Shown here: in pieces, positions 44,967-54,475 of the stretch
Layout: every line of letters starts with the position of its first letter
Position numbering within the stretch: position 1 is the stretch's first letter
Assembly (NCBI RefSeq): GCF_001679645.1
Contig: NZ_LRUN01000040.1
Span: 1-64,000, forward strand
DNA length: 64,000 nt
From: Pseudomonas bananamidigenes
GTDB taxonomy: Bacteria > Pseudomonadota > Gammaproteobacteria > Pseudomonadales > Pseudomonadaceae
Direction: 5' to 3'
Position numbers and translations under genes: made by a program
Notes under the pieces: generated by a model
The model's input: the letters and a program-made list of their open reading frames with translations, nothing else
Told to the model about the DNA's origin: nothing
The model's database searches: none

Positions 44967-47351
44967 TCAGTTCATCTGCCGCTCGACCCGATCCCGCCCG
45001 GCCTGCTTCGCCGCGTAGACGCCCGAATCCGCCCGCAGCAACAACGAATCGGCACCCTCCCCCGGCCGCCAGCTGGCAATCCCGAAACTGGCCGTCACCA
45101 CTCCGACCACATCCACCGGCGCCCCGCGCAGGCCTTGCCACAGCTCCACGGCCAGCATGTACGCGTGATCGCCATCGATGTCTGGACACAGCACCATGAA
45201 TTCTTCACCGCCCAGGCGACAGAACACGTCCGTACGCCGCAGGCGATGCCCGATGCGCTCGCAAACGGCTTGCAATACCCGGTCACCGACAGCATGCCCG
45301 AACTGATCGTTGATCCGTTTGAAATGGTCGATATCGAGCATGATCACCGACAGTTCACCGCCACCGCGCTCGACACGGGCCATTTCGGTGGTCAGGCGCT
45401 CCTGGAAATAGCGCCGGTTGTGGATACCGGTCAGCGCATCGGTCACCGACAGTGCGCGCAGCTCTTCCTCCACGCGCTTGAGGTCGGAGATGTCCGAGAT
45501 GTAGCCATGCCACAGCACGCCACCGCCCGGCAGTTCCTCGGGGGTCGCTTCGCCGCGTACCCAGCGCAGACCGCGCTCGGGCAACTGCACGCGGTACTCC
45601 TCACGCCACGGGCTGAGGTTGTCCGCCGAGGCACGGATCGACTTGCGCACGCGGCTGACATCCTGCGGATGAATCCGGGAGAAGATGGATTCGGCATTGA
45701 GCAACAGCACGTCGGGTTCCAGCTCGTAGATCTCGCGGATGCCGTCGCTGGCGTAGATCACGCTGAAGCGCCCGTCGAATTCCATTTTGAACTGGTAGAT
45801 GCCGCCGGGAACGTGGGCACTGAGTTTCTTCAGCAGGACATCCCGCGCCGCCAGCGCTTCGTGGACGCGCTTGCGCTCGGTGATATCGATGCAGATCGCC
45901 AGGTGCCCGACCCACAGCCCCTGCTCGTCCAGCACCGGCGTGGCCAGCATGTTCACCGGCAGATGACTGCCATCCTTGCGCACCAGCGTCCATTCACGCG
46001 CTTCATGCCCACCCACTTCGCCCCCTTCCACCAGCATGGCCTGGCAGGTCGGGATGCTCTTGCCGTAGCGGGTGCTCAGTTCCGCCGCCCGGGTGATCAG
46101 TTCCCGGGGGAAATGCAGGTTTTCCAGGGTCATGTGGCCGACGACTTCGGCACTGCGGTAACCGAGCATTTGCTCCGCGCCGGGATTGAAGGTGTTGATG
46201 ACACCGCGCAGGTCAGTGGCGATGATCGCCACTTGCGTCGCCGCATTGAGCACGCCGCGCAACTGACCGTGGGTGCCGCGCAGTTCCTGTTCGCGCTCGT
46301 GCAGCTCCTGAGTACGCAACTCGACCAGGCGCAAGGCCCGCTGGCGCTGACTGACCAGCACATACAGCAGCGCGCTGAGCAACAGGCTTAGCAGGCCGCC
46401 AAGTATGACCACGCTGCCGACCGACGAATGGTTGGCCTGCAGAAAGGCTTCGCTGGGCGAGATATCGACCTGATAGTCATGGTCGGCCATGCGCACCAGC
46501 CGCGTGGTCGACAGATCGCTGGGGGCCGGATCATTGGTCGACTCGAACAGTACCTCGTGCTGATCGCTGGTCGACAGATCGAGGATGCGCACCGAAAGGT
46601 AATCATGCAGGGCATCCGGCAGCCCGTCGGCCAGCAACTGGCGCATGCTGATCACCGCCATCACATAGCCGAAGGATTTGGCCTCCCCCTCGCGCCGCAC
46701 CGGCGCCACCAGCAATACACCACGCGCATAGGCCGGTTCGATACTGACCAGATGCATCGGTTGTGAAACCGCCAGCCCGCCCAGTTGATCCGCACGCTCC
46801 AGGGTCGAACGGCGCAGCGGCTGGGCCAGCAAGTCATAACCCAGCGGGGAACCGAGGCGGCTCTGGGTCTGGCTGTAGACCACCACGACGTATTCATCCC
46901 GGGCGGCGGCCAGTTGCAGATCGCCGTGGGCATTGAGTTCACGCACGCTGAACGTGCTCAGGCCTTCGTCGCGCACCCGCTGTTCGAAGGCGGCGCGCTC
47001 GGCACCACTCACCCGCAAGGCGAACGAGTAGGCCTGGGTGCGCAGCAATAGAGGTTGGGTGTAGCCATCGAATTCGGCGCGGGACACCGATTCGGAGTTG
47101 GCGAAGAAGCGCCGCAGGCCGTCGAGGCGCTGCTCCTGATCCTGAAAACGTTCTTCGATGCGGCTGTAGCGTTCGTTGGCCAACAATTGAAAACGCTGAC
47201 GCAACTGGCTGTGAAACTGATTGAGTGTGGCCCACGCCAGCAGCCCCGTGAGGATCCCGCCGGCGAGCAATACCAGCAGCGCGACCAGCCAGGCCGAAAC
47301 TTCTTCGCTGATGAAACCCAGAATCTTGGGGCGCACGGGGTGCAACGACAT
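44967..47351 (-). CDS. CHASE-PAS-PAS-GGDEF diguanylate cyclase
   Basis: Inner-membrane signalling protein of 794 residues predicted to make cyclic-di-GMP. It has an N-terminal helix (about 17-40), a periplasmic CHASE-like sensor (about 45-310), a second helix (SVGSVVILGGLLSLLLSALLYVL), a coiled-coil stretch, two PAS domains (about 365-490 and 500-620) and a GGDEF domain with active-site GGEEF at 714-718. An RxxD inhibitory site (RRTD) lies exactly five residues before it, so product feedback is likely. No EAL domain is present. I chose the ATG at 47351 with GAGTGG upstream over the GTG at 47360. Confidence 0.94.
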   Translation of the reverse strand: MSLHPVRPKILGFISEEVSAWLVALLVLLAGGILTGLLAWATLNQFHSQLRQRFQLLANERYSRIEERFQDQEQRLDGLRRFFANSESVSRAEFDGYTQPLLLRTQAYSFALRVSGAERAAFEQRVRDEGLSTFSVRELNAHGDLQLAAARDEYVVVVYSQTQSRLGSPLGYDLLAQPLRRSTLERADQLGGLAVSQPMHLVSIEPAYARGVLLVAPVRREGEAKSFGYVMAVISMRQLLADGLPDALHDYLSVRILDLSTSDQHEVLFESTNDPAPSDLSTTRLVRMADHDYQVDISPSEAFLQANHSSVGSVVILGGLLSLLLSALLYVLVSQRQRALRLVELRTQELHEREQELRGTHGQLRGVLNAATQVAIIATDLRGVINTFNPGAEQMLGYRSAEVVGHMTLENLHFPRELITRAAELSTRYGKSIPTCQAMLVEGGEVGGHEAREWTLVRKDGSHLPVNMLATPVLDEQGLWVGHLAICIDITERKRVHEALAARDVLLKKLSAHVPGGIYQFKMEFDGRFSVIYASDGIREIYELEPDVLLLNAESIFSRIHPQDVSRVRKSIRASADNLSPWREEYRVQLPERGLRWVRGEATPEELPGGGVLWHGYISDISDLKRVEEELRALSVTDALTGIHNRRYFQERLTTEMARVERGGGELSVIMLDIDHFKRINDQFGHAVGDRVLQAVCERIGHRLRRTDVFCRLGGEEFMVLCPDIDGDHAYMLAVELWQGLRGAPVDVVGVVTASFGIASWRPGEGADSLLLRADSGVYAAKQAGRDRVERQMN

Positions 47352-47495
47352 AAGGGCCACTCACTACGCCAGTACTTAGGGGATAACCCCATTGGCCGTG
47401 TGTGAGTTATAGCTATTAGCCACTAATTTGGCTAGCTCTGATGGGATCCAAGAGCCTTTAAAATCAAGGCTCTGTGGATCCAATCAGGCAAAGCG

Positions 47496-49766
47496 TCAAC
47501 GAGCCGTGATTTTCCAGGCGCGGTGGATCTTGCCGTTGCGGGCGAAATCCGGATCGATGGTGCTGGCGGTAATTTCCTCCACCGCATAGCGCTCGGCCAG
47601 GTTGTCTTCGAGCTGGAACTTGCGGAAGTTGTTGGAGAAGTACAACACCCCGCCCTTGGCCAGACGGGCCATGGCCAGGTCAATCAACTGCACCTGGTCA
47701 CGCTGCACGTCGAAGATGCCTTCCATGCGCTTTGAGTTGGAGAAGGTCGGCGGGTCGATGAAGATCAGGTCGTATTCTTCCCGGTTGCTTTCCAGCCATG
47801 CCATCACGTCGCCCTGCTCCAGACGGTTCTTGTCGGAGAAGCCGTTGAGCGACAGGTTGCGACGGGCCCAGTCGAGGTAGGTTTTCGACAGGTCGACGCT
47901 GGTGGTGCTGCGTGCGCCACCCTTTGCGGCGTGCACGCTGGCGGTCGCGGTGTAGCAGAACAGGTTGAGGAAACGCTTGCCGGCCGCCTCCTTCTGGATC
48001 CGCATGCGCATCGGCCGATGATCGAGGAACAATCCGGTGTCGAGGTAGTCGGTGAGATTCACCAGCAACTTCACGCCGCCTTCGGTGACTTCGTTGAATT
48101 TGCCCTGAGCCGCCTGACGTTCGTACTGTTTGGTGCCACTCTGGCGCTCGCGGCGCTTGACCACGACGCGGCTCTTGTCGATGTTCAGCGCCTGCGGAAT
48201 GGCGGCCAGGGCATCGAACATGCGGATCGAGGCTTTCTCCGGGTCGACCGACTTCGGCGCGGCGTATTCCTGGACGTGCACCCAGTCGTGATAGAGGTCG
48301 ATGGCCATGGCGTATTCCGGCATGTCCGCATCGTAGACGCGGTAGCAATCGATACCTTCGCGCTTGACCCACTTGCCCATCGCCTTGAGGTTTTTCTGCA
48401 GGCGGTTGGCAAACATCTGCCCGCCTTCGCTCAGGCGCGGCTGCTCGATCACCGGCGCCGGGGCCGGCGTCGGTTTGATCGGGTTACCGTTCTTGTTGTA
48501 CTTGCGCTCTTGTGGCTCGTTCGGCGCCTGATCATAGGCAGCCTGCTCGCGCTCGGCCTGGCGTTGCTCCGGTGTACGGCGCTCGCCGGTGACAAACTGC
48601 TCCGGCAGCACTTTGATCAACAGCAACTTGCACGGCAATGCGCCGTTCCAGAACGAATACTGCTTGTGGCTGCGAATACCCATGCGCTTGCCCAGATCCG
48701 GCGCGCCGGTGAACACCGCCGCTTCCCAGTTCAGGCAGGCCTGACGCAGGCGTTCACCGAGGTTCTGGTAGAGGTACAAGAGGCTGGCTTCGTCGCCCAG
48801 ACGCTCGCCGTACGGCGGGTTGCAGATCACCAGACCTTTCTGGTTCTGGTCCGGACGCGGTTCGAAGGTTGCCACCTCGCCCTGATAGATCTTGATCCAC
48901 TCGCTCAGGCCGGCGCGCTCGACGTTGTTGCGGCCGGGCTGGATCAGTCGTGGGTCGGCTTCGTAGCCACGGATCCACAGCGGCGGTCTGGCCAGGCCGG
49001 CGGCAGCACGCTCGACGGCTTCTTCGTGCAGTTTCTTCCACAGCGCCGGTACGTGACCCAGCCACGCGGTGAATCCCCACTGCTCGCGGCGCAGGTTCGG
49101 CGCCATGTCCGTGGCGATCATGCCAGCTTCCACCAGGAAGGTACCGACACCGCACATCGGGTCAGCCAGCGCACCACCTTCGGCTGCAATGCGCGGCCAG
49201 CCGGAGCGGATCAGGATCGCGGCGGCGAGGTTTTCCTTCAGCGGCGCCGCGCCCTGCTGCAAGCGGTAACCGCGCTGATGCAGGCTATGGCCGGACAGGT
49301 CGAGGGACAGGATCGCTTCGCCGCGATCCAGGCGCAGGTGAATGCGCAGGTCCGGGTTGAGCTTGTCGATGGTTGGACGGTCGCCCTGCGGCGTGCGCAG
49401 TTTGTCGACGATGGCGTCCTTGACCTTCAAGGCGCCGAAATGGGTGTTGTCGATGCCCGAGCCATGCCCGCTGAACTCAACAGCCAGCGTGCCATCGGGA
49501 AGCATGTGATCCTGCCAGTCGACGTCGAGTACGCCGTGATACAGATCCTCGGCATTTTTCATCGGGAAGCGCTTGAGCACCAGCAACACCCGGTTGGCCA
49601 GACGCGACCAGAGGCACAGGCGATAAGCGGTTTCCATGGTCGCCATGCCACGCACGGCGGAGGTGTGCTCACGGGCGTCTTCAAGGCCAAGCCCGACGGC
49701 TTCCTCGATGAGCAGGCCTTCAAGGCCTTTGGGGCAAGTGAGGAAGAGTTCGAAACGGTCGGACAT
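47496..49766 (-). CDS. rlmKL: 23S rRNA methyltransferase RlmKL (G2445 N2 / G2069 N7)
   Basis: Bifunctional methyltransferase of 756 residues that modifies two guanines in 23S rRNA. It has a THUMP domain (about 45-155), an RlmL methyltransferase domain with ADPMCGVGTFLVEAG and the catalytic NPPYGERLG, and a C-terminal RlmK Rossmann domain with FLNLFCYTATASVHAAKGGA and IDPPTFSNSKRMEG. The linker between the two catalytic halves carries a long Lys/Glu/Pro-rich stretch (residues about 400-440). No operon partner is seen. Confidence 0.96.
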   Translation of the reverse strand: MSDRFELFLTCPKGLEGLLIEEAVGLGLEDAREHTSAVRGMATMETAYRLCLWSRLANRVLLVLKRFPMKNAEDLYHGVLDVDWQDHMLPDGTLAVEFSGHGSGIDNTHFGALKVKDAIVDKLRTPQGDRPTIDKLNPDLRIHLRLDRGEAILSLDLSGHSLHQRGYRLQQGAAPLKENLAAAILIRSGWPRIAAEGGALADPMCGVGTFLVEAGMIATDMAPNLRREQWGFTAWLGHVPALWKKLHEEAVERAAAGLARPPLWIRGYEADPRLIQPGRNNVERAGLSEWIKIYQGEVATFEPRPDQNQKGLVICNPPYGERLGDEASLLYLYQNLGERLRQACLNWEAAVFTGAPDLGKRMGIRSHKQYSFWNGALPCKLLLIKVLPEQFVTGERRTPEQRQAEREQAAYDQAPNEPQERKYNKNGNPIKPTPAPAPVIEQPRLSEGGQMFANRLQKNLKAMGKWVKREGIDCYRVYDADMPEYAMAIDLYHDWVHVQEYAAPKSVDPEKASIRMFDALAAIPQALNIDKSRVVVKRRERQSGTKQYERQAAQGKFNEVTEGGVKLLVNLTDYLDTGLFLDHRPMRMRIQKEAAGKRFLNLFCYTATASVHAAKGGARSTTSVDLSKTYLDWARRNLSLNGFSDKNRLEQGDVMAWLESNREEYDLIFIDPPTFSNSKRMEGIFDVQRDQVQLIDLAMARLAKGGVLYFSNNFRKFQLEDNLAERYAVEEITASTIDPDFARNGKIHRAWKITAR

Positions 49767-50296
49767 GGTTTTTCCAGAGCCTTTGGCTGATGAACCGACA
49801 ACGCATTGCCGATCCGGTTTTCAATCAGGCGCTTTTCGACAAGAGCGCCCGCGTGGCACGAAGGTGTGCCGTTCCATCCCCGCTGCTCGGGTTAAAGGAG
49901 CTTAGATGCCGGGACAGATAAAAAAGTTGATGCAACAAAATGATTCAGGACAACCCTTCGTCGAATAGTACCCAAGCGTAAACGTGGGTCATTCGCACTA
50001 AAGGATTAAACCCGTCATGCAGCGCAGGGCCGATCATACCGGGGTTTGGTGAATAAACGTTCATGAAACCTGACGTTACTTATCGCCATAGCACCCTTTT
50101 CGTTACGTCCTTATGACAAAACGGTCATTCCCTCGATGTGACTCATTGGTTAGAACTGGACACAGGTTGACGTCGCAACGGCGTCAACACCTTGGCTCGC
50201 CACGCCGGCAGCGAGCCGCCAACGGCAGAGTTTTTCTGCCAGACCTCGATTGAGGTCAACGCGACAAAAACAGTCAACAAGTGAGGGAAACACCCT
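49767..50296. other. Long intergenic region ahead of rmf
   Basis: No protein gene is supported in these 530 bases; a short minus-strand frame at 50150-50350 lies over the rmf leader and start and has no family features. The promoter of rmf should lie in the AT-richer part (about 49910-50160). The last 130 bases form the structured rmf leader described separately. Confidence 0.6.
50166..50257 (+). promoter_or_regulatory. Structured leader RNA of rmf (four consecutive hairpins)
   Basis: Four perfect stems follow one another: GTTGACG/CGTCAAC (50166-50188), GGCTCGC/GCGAGCC (50194-50217), GGCAGA/TCTGCC (50224-50240) and GACCTC/GAGGTC (50242-50257). They end 39 bases before the rmf ATG. A conserved 'rmf RNA motif' upstream of rmf in pseudomonads is known from comparative genomics, and this is probably an example of it; the ligand or mechanism is not known to me. 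Confidence 0.72.
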
Positions 50297-50512
50297 ATGA
50301 GAAGACTTAAGCGTGATCCGTTGGAAAGAGCATTTTTGCGCGGGTATCAATATGGCGTTGGTGGCAAGTCCCGTGAGCTTTGCCCATTTACTCTACCGTC
50401 GGTACGTCAAGCCTGGATCAACGGCTGGCGAGAAGGACGCGGCGACAACTGGGACGGTATGACCGGCACTGCGGGAATCCACAGACTCAACGAACTTCAC
50501 GCCGTCGGCTGA
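50297..50512 (+). CDS. rmf: Ribosome modulation factor
   Basis: A 71-residue basic protein that dimerises 70S ribosomes into inactive 100S particles in stationary phase. The N-terminal MRRLKRDPLERAFLRGYQYG and the later SRELCPFTLPSVRQAWINGW are the conserved Rmf signature. The C-terminal extension (GDNWDGMTGTAGIHRLNELHAVG) is typical of pseudomonads and longer than in E. coli. GTGAGGGAAACACC precedes the ATG. Expression is likely shaped by the structured leader. Confidence 0.95.
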   Translation: MRRLKRDPLERAFLRGYQYGVGGKSRELCPFTLPSVRQAWINGWREGRGDNWDGMTGTAGIHRLNELHAVG

Positions 50513-50602
50513 CACAGGGCATTTATTCCGACACGACAATCTGATTTCGCAACACCCATGATCACCATGCACGTCCTTCCCGGACGGCGGGCTACGGCCC
50601 AG

Positions 50603-50628
50603 GGGCTCCTTCGAGGAGCCCTTTTTTT
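50603..50628 (+). terminator. Terminator after rmf
   Basis: GGGCTCCT-TCG-AGGAGCCC is followed by seven T. It lies between rmf and the convergent pyrD. Confidence 0.93.
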
Positions 50629-50651
50629 GCCTGTCCTGTCATATCCCGAAA

Positions 50652-51671
50652 TCAGCGCCTGGCGGCAATGGCATCCACGGATTCGCGAATCAGCGCCGGG
50701 CCCTTGTAGATGAAGCCGGAGTAGATCTGCACCAGGCTCGCGCCGGCAGCGATCTTCTCGGCCGCATGCTTGCCCTCGGTGATACCGCCCGCCGCGATGA
50801 TCGGCAACTTGCCACCCAGTTCGGACGCCAGCACCTTCACGGTGTGGGTGCTCTTCTCACGCACCGGCGCGCCGGACAGACCGCCCGCCTCGTCGCCATG
50901 CTCCATGCCTTCGACGCCCACGCGGCTGAGGGTGGTGTTGGTGGCGATCACCGCGTCCATCCCGGTTTCGATCAGCGCTTGCGCGACTTGTGCAGTTTCC
51001 TCGTCAGTCATATCCGGTGCGATCTTGATCGCCAGCGGTACATGCTTGCCGTGGCGCAGGGCCAGTTCGGCGCGGCGCGTGGCCAGATCCGCCAGCAATT
51101 GCTTGAGCGAGTCGCCGAATTGCAGGCTGCGCAGGCCCGGGGTGTTCGGCGAACTGACGTTGACCGTGACGTAACTGGCGTGGGCGTAGACCTTGTCCAG
51201 GCAGATCAGGTAATCATCCACCGCACGCTCGACCGGGGTGTCGAAGTTCTTGCCGATATTGATCCCCAGCACACCCTTGTACTTTGCCGCAGCCACCCGC
51301 GCCAGCAGGTTATCCACACCGAGGTTGTTGAAACCCATGCGGTTGATGATCGCCTCCGCTTCCGGCAGGCGGAAAATCCTGGGTTTCGGGTTGCCCGGCT
51401 GCGGGCGCGGGGTCACGGTACCGATTTCGACGAAACCGAAACCCAGCTGCGAGAAACCATCGATGGCCGCGCCATTCTTGTCCAGACCGGCCGCCAGTCC
51501 CACCGGGTTCGGAAACTGCAGACCCATGACGTTCACCGGCAGCGAAGCCGGCGCCTTGCACAGCAAGCCGTTGAGACCCAAACGCCCGCCCGCGCCGATC
51601 AGATCCAGCGACAGATCGTGGGAGGTTTCCGGGGAAAGTTTGAACAACAGCTGACGGGCCAGGGTGTACAT
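50652..51671 (-). CDS. pyrD: Dihydroorotate dehydrogenase (quinone), class 2
   Basis: Membrane-associated FMN enzyme of 339 residues in pyrimidine synthesis that oxidises dihydroorotate to orotate with quinone. It has the N-terminal amphipathic quinone-binding helices ([20 protein letters not shown]), the FMN-barrel motifs [35 protein letters not shown], the catalytic-Ser segment [11 protein letters not shown] and [26 protein letters not shown]. Confidence 0.97.
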   Translation of the reverse strand: MYTLARQLLFKLSPETSHDLSLDLIGAGGRLGLNGLLCKAPASLPVNVMGLQFPNPVGLAAGLDKNGAAIDGFSQLGFGFVEIGTVTPRPQPGNPKPRIFRLPEAEAIINRMGFNNLGVDNLLARVAAAKYKGVLGINIGKNFDTPVERAVDDYLICLDKVYAHASYVTVNVSSPNTPGLRSLQFGDSLKQLLADLATRRAELALRHGKHVPLAIKIAPDMTDEETAQVAQALIETGMDAVIATNTTLSRVGVEGMEHGDEAGGLSGAPVREKSTHTVKVLASELGGKLPIIAAGGITEGKHAAEKIAAGASLVQIYSGFIYKGPALIRESVDAIAARR

Positions 51672-51770
51672 GGGCGGCTATGACTCAAGGCGGCGAAAAG
51701 AGGCGGCGATTATAGCCGGGCATCGCCCCGCCGCGCGAGGCATTACCGGCCCTGACCAAATCGCAGACAA

Positions 51771-51800
51771 AGAAAAGCCCGGCATAAGCCGGGCTTTTCT
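51771..51800 (-). terminator. Terminator of oprF
   Basis: AGAAAAGCCCGGC / GCCGGGCTTTTCT makes a 13-bp stem with a 4-base loop, 17 bases after the oprF stop, with a U-rich arm on the minus strand. Confidence 0.92.
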
Positions 51801-51816
51801 CAAAGCAGCGAGCTAA

Positions 51817-52866
51817 TTACTTAGCTTGAGCTTCAACCTGAGCTTCTACGCGACGGTTAACGGCGCGGCCAGCTTCGGTTTTGTTGTCAGCAACTGGACG
51901 GGTTTCGCCGTAGCCAATCGACTGAACGCGGGACGATTCAACACCGTACTGGTTAACCAGAACTTGTTTAACGGCGTTTGCACGACGCTCGGACAGTTTC
52001 TGGTTGTAAGCGTCAGGACCGACGGAGTCAGTGTGACCTTCAACAGTGGTGTGAGTCGATGGGTACTGCTTCATGAAGTCAGCCAGGTTCTTGATGTCAG
52101 CGTAGCTGTTTGGCTTGACGACCGACTTGTCGAAGTCGAACTTCACGTCCAGCTCTACACGAACAACTTCAGCAACGGCTGGGCAGCCATCAGCGTCAAC
52201 AGTTACGTTGGCTGGAGTGTTCGGGCACTTGTCAACGTTGTCGCAAACGCCGTCGTTGTCGCTGTCGGAGCAGACTTCAGCCGGAGCTGGAACTGGAGCA
52301 GCAGCTGGCTTGCCGCCGCCACCGAAGTTCACACCCAGACCAACGGTAGGAGCGTAGTCCCAACGACCGTTGTCCAGCTTGTAGTCAGCTTCAACACCGG
52401 CACGGGCGTAGAAGTTGTCAGTGAAGTACAGCTTGGCGCCAGCGCCGATACCAACGAAGGTCGACTGGTCACGACCGCTGTGGCCGTCAGCGATGACGTT
52501 GGTCATGCTCTTGTGACCAACGCTGCCTTCAACGTATGGACGCAGCATGTCGCCTGGGTTGTTGAAGTGGTACTGGGAGAACAACTTGAAGTTGTCGCTC
52601 TTGATTTTCTGGCTACCGGTACCGTCGTTCGAACGGGTGTAGTTGCCTTTATCGTAGCCCAGACCGACTTCTACGTCGTCGGTAATGAAGTAACCGATAC
52701 GGGCGCCAGGGTTGTGACCGTCTTCAACGTGGTTAACGCTGTCGTTGTACTTCTTCTGGTAGAACAGCTCGCCCTCAACTGCGCCTTGGCCTTGTGCCAG
52801 TGCGCCGAACGAAGTAGCGGCAATCAAAGAACCAATGGCCAAGCCCAAGGTGTTTTTCAGTTTCAT
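51817..52866 (-). CDS. oprF: Major outer-membrane porin OprF
   Basis: Abundant outer-membrane protein of 349 residues that forms pores and links the outer membrane to peptidoglycan. A signal peptide (MKLKNTLGLAIGSLIAATSF then GALA) is followed by an eight-strand beta-barrel (about 25-185), a Pro/Ala hinge with a cysteine-bearing acidic loop (CSDSDNDGVCDNVDKCPN, then DADGCP; four Cys) and an OmpA-like domain with TTVEGHTDSVGPDAYNQKLS and AVKQVLVNQYGV. It follows sigX, which is known to drive oprF in pseudomonads. Its lower third-position GC than its neighbours fits a highly expressed gene. Confidence 0.97.
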   Translation of the reverse strand: MKLKNTLGLAIGSLIAATSFGALAQGQGAVEGELFYQKKYNDSVNHVEDGHNPGARIGYFITDDVEVGLGYDKGNYTRSNDGTGSQKIKSDNFKLFSQYHFNNPGDMLRPYVEGSVGHKSMTNVIADGHSGRDQSTFVGIGAGAKLYFTDNFYARAGVEADYKLDNGRWDYAPTVGLGVNFGGGGKPAAAPVPAPAEVCSDSDNDGVCDNVDKCPNTPANVTVDADGCPAVAEVVRVELDVKFDFDKSVVKPNSYADIKNLADFMKQYPSTHTTVEGHTDSVGPDAYNQKLSERRANAVKQVLVNQYGVESSRVQSIGYGETRPVADNKTEAGRAVNRRVEAQVEAQAK

Positions 52867-52973
52867 CCGTTAAATCCCCATCTGGTGATTGTGAAGCAGT
52901 CCCGCAAACCGGGGGACAACTCGGCGGCAAGTCTATCAGAACTTGCCTACACGTAAGAGATATTTGCGCCGAA

Positions 52974-53558
52974 CTAAGTTTCAGCAATGCCTGCAAATTT
53001 CTCACGCAATTTATCAAGAGCGCGTTTGTACCGCATTTTTGTCGCACTCAAGCCCATGTGCATGATGTCTGCGATCTCCTGGAATTCCAGCTCTGCGACA
53101 AAACGTAGCACCAGAATTTCCCGGTCGATCGGGTTCACATACACCAGCCAGCGATCGAGTCCGCCCTTCTCCTCGGGTTTCGGCGCCTTTTCTTCGGACG
53201 CTTCCTCGAGGGGGTCAAGACTCAGTGCGTCCATCAAGCGACGCTTTCGCCGTTCCTTCCGATACTGCGTGATGCATTCGTTGTACGTGATGCTGTAGAG
53301 CCATGTCTTGAACTTCGATTTCCCCTCGAAGTTCTTCAAGCCGTACAGCACCTTCAGCATCACTTCCTGACAGACATCGTCTGCATCGCGATCGTTCCCA
53401 AGATATCGTGCACAGACGTTAAATAATGTCCGCTGGTAACGCCGCATCAATTCTTCATAGGCGCGCGTCACGTGAAACAGCTCGGTATGCGAGCGCGCGA
53501 CCAACTCCTCGTCAGAGAGCTCGCGGGGGTCGTAGCGCGTGGTTTGGGCTTTATTCAA
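52974..53558 (-). CDS. sigX: ECF sigma factor SigX
   Basis: Extracytoplasmic-function sigma factor of 194 residues that controls oprF and membrane and fatty-acid genes in pseudomonads. Region 2 (YEELMRRYQRTLFNVCARYL, DADDVCQEVMLKVLYGLKNF, KTWLYSITYNECI) and region 4 (NPIDREILVLRFVAELEFQEIADIM, SATKMRYKRAL) are clear; the linker is acidic (EEASEEKAPKPEEK). The start is a TTG at 53558, the only plausible in-frame start before the conserved NKAQTTRYDPRELSDEELVA. It lies between cmpX and oprF as in P. aeruginosa. No anti-sigma gene is adjacent. Confidence 0.96.
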   Translation of the reverse strand: MNKAQTTRYDPRELSDEELVARSHTELFHVTRAYEELMRRYQRTLFNVCARYLGNDRDADDVCQEVMLKVLYGLKNFEGKSKFKTWLYSITYNECITQYRKERRKRRLMDALSLDPLEEASEEKAPKPEEKGGLDRWLVYVNPIDREILVLRFVAELEFQEIADIMHMGLSATKMRYKRALDKLREKFAGIAET

Positions 53559-53648
53559 AACAAGTCGTGCCGACAGTCAGGTCAATGTCCACCGCAGCCA
53601 GCCTCAGCTGGCATTTTGCGGCGGCATACATTAGCAGGGTTTGCCGGA

Positions 53649-54473
53649 TTAGCGGCTACTCACATGCTGTTCCAGCAGGATCCGATTGGAGAGAGAGACT
53701 AGCTCACCCTCATCGGTCAGCAATGTGGTTTTAACCGTGCCGATCTCTTCGATCTGGCCTTCGACCTCGCCAACACGCACTTGTTGCCCAACCTGATACA
53801 ACTCACGCACATAGATTCCCGCAAGAATCTGACCGGCAATTTCCCGGCTTCCCAAACCCATGGCCAGCGCAACCGCCAGACCAACGGTAATCAATACGAT
53901 GACAATCACATGGTTCAGCAGGTCGGTCTTGACCTCGAGCTGACTGATCGCGACCGAGATGCTGATGATGATCACCAGCCCCTGGGCAATACGCCCAAGT
54001 CCTGAAGCGTAGTCCAGTCCGACGCCTTCTGCCGCACCGCGCACCAGACCGTTGGCCAGTTGCGCCAGCAAAACCCCCACCAGCAGCACCAGTGCAGCGC
54101 CAAAAACCTTCGGCACATACAGCGCCAACATGTCCAGCGTAGCTGATACACGCTCAAGTCCAAGAGATTCTGCTGCGGAAACCAGGAAAATCAGCAGAAC
54201 GAACCAATAGACGATTTTTCCGATCAACGTCGAGATCGGTACCTGCAGTCCCGCACGGGACATCAGCTTGGTCAGGCCGGTGCCGCCCATCAGGCGGTCG
54301 AGGCCGAGTTTGGCGAGCAGCTTCGACAGCAAGGTATCCAGCAGCTTGGCCACGACGAAGCCCAACAGCAGCACCACCAGTGCGCCGAACAGGTTCGGGA
54401 TGAAATTAGCGACTTTGGTCCACAACGCAGTCATTGCCGTGACGAGGCTCTGAGTCCAGAGATCAAGTTCCAT
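53649..54473 (-). CDS. cmpX: MscS-like mechanosensitive channel protein CmpX
   Basis: Inner-membrane protein of 274 residues with four to five helices (for example FIPNLFGALVVLLLGFVVAKLL, VYWFVLLIFLVSAAESLG, VFGAALVLLVGVLLAQLANGL and VIVIVLITVGLAVALAMGLG) and a C-terminal MscS-type beta domain (IAGQILAGIYVRELYQVGQQVRVG, IGTVKTTLLTDEGELVSLSN). CmpX affects SigX activity in P. aeruginosa. I chose the ATG at 54473, two bases after the crfX stop; a TTG at 54479 overlaps crfX. Confidence 0.93.
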   Translation of the reverse strand: MELDLWTQSLVTAMTALWTKVANFIPNLFGALVVLLLGFVVAKLLDTLLSKLLAKLGLDRLMGGTGLTKLMSRAGLQVPISTLIGKIVYWFVLLIFLVSAAESLGLERVSATLDMLALYVPKVFGAALVLLVGVLLAQLANGLVRGAAEGVGLDYASGLGRIAQGLVIIISISVAISQLEVKTDLLNHVIVIVLITVGLAVALAMGLGSREIAGQILAGIYVRELYQVGQQVRVGEVEGQIEEIGTVKTTLLTDEGELVSLSNRILLEQHVSSR

Positions 54474-54475
54474 AT

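Noticed and set aside
50150-50350. 66-residue minus-strand frame over the rmf leader
   Set aside because: It overlaps four perfect stems and the start of rmf; no conserved features or ribosome-binding site.
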